The notes beneath the pieces are model-generated. The model did no database searches. It worked only from the letters and a program-made list of their open reading frames with translations, and was not told the origin of the DNA. From assembly GCA_015487535.1 (NCBI GenBank), contig WFPN01000034.1:1-7686 (forward strand): a DNA stretch of 7,686 nt. The letters run 5' to 3'. The position numbers were made by a program, and so were the translations under genes. Of the stretch, positions 5,755 through 7,686 are shown one piece after another (positions within the stretch are counted from its first letter, which is position 1; each line of letters begins with the position of its first letter). The DNA comes from Aquificaceae bacterium. GTDB taxonomy: Bacteria > Aquificota > Aquificia > Aquificales > Aquificaceae.

Positions 5755-6174
5755 ATGAAGAAAAGGGTTCTCTTTATCTGCACCCACAACTCGGCACGAT
5801 CCCAGATGGCGGAGGGGCTTCTGAACCACCTTTTCAGGGACAGATACCAGGCATTCAGCGCAGGGACAAAGCCCTCAGGTGTGAATCCACTTGCAATTGA
5901 GGTAATGAAGGAGATAGGTATAGACATTTCCCACCACGGGTCGAAGAGCCTTGAGGAGTTCGAAGGGCAGGAGTTTGACTACGTTATTACCGTCTGCGAC
6001 AGCGCAAAGGAGGAGTGTCCATACTTTGCGGGTGGGAAAAAACACATCCACAAGAGCTTCCCAGACCCCTCCAGCTATAAGGGAACGAGGGAGGAGAAGC
6101 TTGAGTTCTTTAGGAAGGTCAGGGACGAGATAAAGAGCTGGATTGAGGAGACCTTCGGCAAAGGAAAGCTATGA
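5755..6174 (+). CDS. arsC: Arsenate reductase, thioredoxin-coupled (LMW-PTP fold)
   Basis: This 139-residue protein has the low-molecular-weight phosphatase P-loop C9-THNSA-R15-S, where Cys9 is the nucleophile and Arg15 binds the oxyanion, and Asp104 in FPDPS as general acid. It also has the extra cysteine pair C81 and C88 in TVCDSAKEECPYF. The three-cysteine set corresponds to the Cys10/Cys82/Cys89 relay of the S. aureus pI258 ArsC type, which reduces arsenate to arsenite and is recycled by thioredoxin. A plain tyrosine phosphatase would lack the relay pair, so arsenate reduction is the best call, though side activity as a phosphatase is possible. It sits 1 nt after the PHP gene (GGTAGGAG as binding site) and overlaps the regulator by ATGA. 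No arsB/acr3 pump or arsR is in view. Confidence 0.9.
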   Translation: MKKRVLFICTHNSARSQMAEGLLNHLFRDRYQAFSAGTKPSGVNPLAIEVMKEIGIDISHHGSKSLEEFEGQEFDYVITVCDSAKEECPYFAGGKKHIHKSFPDPSSYKGTREEKLEFFRKVRDEIKSWIEETFGKGKL

Positions 6175-6842
6175 AGGTCTTTCTCATAGAGGATGACGAG
6201 GACATAGCCCTCGTGGTCAAGGAGGCTCTAAAGAGCCAGGGCTTTGAGGTTGAGCACTTCCTGAGGGCGCTTGAGTTCTTCAGAGCAGTGGAGAAGGAAA
6301 CTCCCGACCTCGTGATAATTGACGTTATGCTCCCCGACTTTGACGGCTTCAGGATCGCTAATTTTTTGAAAAACAGACCTGACCTTTCTGAGGTCCCCGT
6401 GATCTTCTTAACAGCGAGGGTCTCTGAGGAAGACAAGCTGAAAGGGTTTGACCTCGGTGCGGACGACTACATAACCAAGCCCTTCTCTGTAAAAGAGCTC
6501 ATCGCGAGGGTAAACGCAGTCCTGAGAAGAGTTGGGAAGAAAAAGGAAGGGAAAGTCTTTAAAGTGAGCGGTCTTGAATTGAACGCTGAAAAAGTGAAGG
6601 TAATGGTTGAAGGAAAGGAGGTTAAGCTCACCCCCTCCGAGTTCAAGATTTTGAAGTTCTTACTTGAGAATTACGGAAAGCCCGTGAGCAGGGAGAGGCT
6701 TATAGAGAAGGTCTGGGGCTACGACCATGATGCAGGCGACAGGACGGTGGACGTTCACATAAAGCACCTGAGGGACAAACTCGGAGAATACGGTAGGTAT
6801 ATAAAGACGGTGAGGGGCTTCGGCTACAAGTTTGAGGCTTGA
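6171..6842 (+). CDS. phoB: PhoB-like response regulator, OmpR family
   Basis: This 223-residue regulator has an N-terminal receiver (about 1-118) with acidic pocket E7-D8-D9, phospho-acceptor D51 in IIDVMLPDFDG, switch T81 in FLTAR, and K103 in ITKPF. The C-terminal winged-helix DNA-binding domain (about 128-221) has the typical KLTPSEFKILKFL and GDRTVDVHIKHLRDKLG recognition-helix segments, ending in TVRGFGYKFE. OmpR/PhoB proteins bind direct repeats at 10-11 bp period, matching the arrays found here. The phosphate assignment comes from neighbours (porin, PsiE-like, boxes) rather than the sequence alone. The start overlaps arsC by ATGA, with AAAGGAAAG upstream, giving tight coupling. Unlike common phoBR pairs, the candidate kinase is convergent. 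The 3' end overlaps a small minus-strand ORF by 19 bp. Confidence 0.9.
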   Translation: MKVFLIEDDEDIALVVKEALKSQGFEVEHFLRALEFFRAVEKETPDLVIIDVMLPDFDGFRIANFLKNRPDLSEVPVIFLTARVSEEDKLKGFDLGADDYITKPFSVKELIARVNAVLRRVGKKKEGKVFKVSGLELNAEKVKVMVEGKEVKLTPSEFKILKFLLENYGKPVSRERLIEKVWGYDHDAGDRTVDVHIKHLRDKLGEYGRYIKTVRGFGYKFEA

Positions 6843-7012
6843 GGATTGTCATCTTTTGAACTCTCGTCCACTATCACCACGTTCGCCTTCCTGACAAGCT
6901 CGCTCTTGAGATCTTTGAGATCACTTATAACCGCTATCACCTTCCTCTTTTTTAGGAGCCTTCTCTCGATCCTCTCCCTCGACCTTCTGTCCTTTACTTT
7001 CACCACTCTCAA
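6824..7012 (-). CDS. Hypothetical 62-residue protein with TTG start
   Basis: I do not recognise a family. The ORF starts at TTG (7012-7010) with AGGAGG exactly 7 nt upstream, an ideal binding site, and stops at TAG 6824-6826 inside the convergent response-regulator gene. The N-terminal third is strongly basic (VKVKDRRSRERIERRLLKKRKV), followed by a strand-helix-strand pattern (KVIAVISDL, KDLKSELVRKA, NVVIVDES) and a polar tail; no signal peptide or membrane span. It follows the histidine kinase by 60 bp, and that gap holds an 11-bp TTAAC repeat pair, so it may have its own Pho-type promoter. It could be a small regulator or partner protein, or a remnant; function is unknown. The competing ATG frame at 7019 gives only 32 residues and abuts the AGGAGG. 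Confidence 0.55.
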   Translation of the reverse strand: MRVVKVKDRRSRERIERRLLKKRKVIAVISDLKDLKSELVRKANVVIVDESSKDDNPQASNL

Positions 7013-7019
7013 TTTTCAT

Positions 7020-7025
7020 CCTCCT
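7020..7025 (-). promoter_or_regulatory. Ribosome binding site that supports the TTG start
   Basis: A perfect AGGAGG on the minus strand lies 7 nt from TTG 7012, whereas the alternative ATG 7019 touches it with zero spacing. This argues that the TTG frame is the one translated. Confidence 0.7.
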
Positions 7026-7059
7026 AATTTTTCTTTCGTTCCATACTTTATGGAGTTAA

Positions 7060-7076
7060 GGTTAAGCTTTCGTTAA
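7060..7076 (-). promoter_or_regulatory. Two-unit 11-bp Pho-box-like site between kinase and 62-codon ORF
   Basis: On the minus strand TTAACG (7076-7071) and TTAACC (7065-7060) are exactly 11 bp apart; a further TTAACT (7059-7054) follows out of phase. The first unit contains the TAA stop of the kinase gene (7075-7073). The units match those upstream of the PHP operon. CATAAAGTAT (7052-7043) downstream could hold a -10. Confidence 0.5.
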
Positions 7077-7686
7077 GACAGAAGGACCTCAGCAGTCGTT
7101 CCTTTCCCCTCCTCGCTCCTTATCCTAAGCTCTGCCCCCAGAAAGTCCGCTATCTTCTTGCTTATCGCGAGCCCAAGACCCATGCCCTTTTTGTTTTTCC
7201 CTCCAAAGAAGGGCTGAAATATAAGTGGAATGTCCTCCTTAGGTATCCCCTCCCCAGTGTCCTCTATAACGATCTTGACCTTCTTGCCTAACTCTTCTGC
7301 TCTGATTGACACTTTCCCTCCCTCTATGTTGTATCTGACCGCGTTCTCTATGAGGTTCTTAAGGAGGACGTAGAGCCTTTCCCTGTCGCTCTCTATCTCG
7401 GTTTCCCCTCCGACGAGCTCAACCTCAAGGCTCTTCTGAGCTATCTCCTCCTTGAGGTCTTCAAGGATATCCTCCACAAGGTCCTTTATAAGGAATCTTT
7501 CCCTGACAGGTTTTTGCGCCGTATCGAGGAGGACGAGGAACCTGAGGGAACTTATAAGCTTCTCCAAGTCTTCTATCCTTTTCAGAGCCCTCTCCAAGAG
7601 CTCTCTGCTCGGCGTTCCCTGAAGCAGGGCGGTCTCAAGGAGCCCTTTTATAGCGGTTATAGGGGTGCAGAGCTCGTGGCTCACAG
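7073..7686 (-). CDS. phoR: PhoR-like sensor histidine kinase, C-terminal part (5' end outside window)
   Basis: About 203 codons of the catalytic core are visible. The frame runs off the right edge, and the GTG at 7684 is an internal valine codon, not a start. The H box SHELCTPITAIKG carries the phospho-acceptor histidine. The ATP-binding domain has the N box (LLKNLIENAVRYN), G1 (EDTGEGIP), F box (IFQPFF) and G2 (GMGLGLAIS), ending in GTTAEVLLS. All are intact, so kinase activity is expected. The usual H-box Arg (HELRTP) is Cys here. Sensor and membrane regions are outside the window. PhoR identity is inferred from convergence on a PhoB-like regulator within a phosphate-type locus; the partner could be another OmpR-class kinase. 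Confidence 0.85.
   Translation of the reverse strand, partial: VSHELCTPITAIKGLLETALLQGTPSRELLERALKRIEDLEKLISSLRFLVLLDTAQKPVRERFLIKDLVEDILEDLKEEIAQKSLEVELVGGETEIESDRERLYVLLKNLIENAVRYNIEGGKVSIRAEELGKKVKIVIEDTGEGIPKEDIPLIFQPFFGGKNKKGMGLGLAISKKIADFLGAELRIRSEEGKGTTAEVLLS

Noticed and set aside
6921..7019. 32-codon minus-strand ORF from ATG 7019
   Set aside because: The AGGAGG touches this ATG with no spacing, while it is ideally spaced for the TTG of the 62-codon frame; the 32-residue product is low-complexity.
7041..7053. CCATA-CTT-TATGG inverted repeat as a terminator
   Set aside because: The 5-bp AT-rich stem with a 3-nt loop is weak and has no T-run directly after it on either strand.

Overview
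The window looks like chromosome from a thermophilic member of the Aquificota (Aquifex/Hydrogenivirga-like). The reasons are heavy use of AGG/AGA for Arg and ATA for Ile, proteins rich in charged residues (K/E/R), very tight gene packing with overlapping convergent genes, and typical gene content. The phylum assignment is inference from style; no marker gene proves it.

Region 1 (1-3163) is mostly housekeeping. It holds the 3' end of a nicotinate phosphoribosyltransferase gene, a tRNA-Arg(CCG) wedged between that gene and a long-chain polyprenyl diphosphate synthase gene, then a minus-strand pair (a Spy/CpxP-like exported protein and a PP2C-type protein phosphatase, joined by a GTGA overlap), and hisA, divergent from that pair across only 19 bp.

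Region 2 (3152-7686) reads as a phosphate-response locus. On the minus strand are a phosphate-selective porin O/P-type outer-membrane protein, a clear intrinsic terminator, and a PsiE-like membrane protein. Divergent from the porin is a tightly coupled plus-strand operon: a PHP-domain metal-dependent phosphoesterase, a thioredoxin-type arsenate reductase (LMW-PTP fold), and a PhoB-like response regulator. A PhoR-like histidine kinase (cut by the window end) comes in convergently from the right, followed by a 62-codon ORF with an excellent ribosome binding site but no recognised family.

The most striking non-coding signal is in the porin/PHP intergenic region. It has four 7-bp repeats (CTGTTAA/CAGTTAA) at an exact 11-bp period, plus a two-unit TTAAC(C/A) pair of the same period pointing the other way. 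A further two-unit 11-bp pair sits just upstream of the 62-codon ORF, overlapping the kinase stop codon. This is the architecture of PhoB/PhoP boxes. I infer that the regulator encoded here controls the porin, its own operon, and the small ORF. Including an arsenate reductase in the regulator operon makes sense because arsenate enters cells through phosphate uptake systems.
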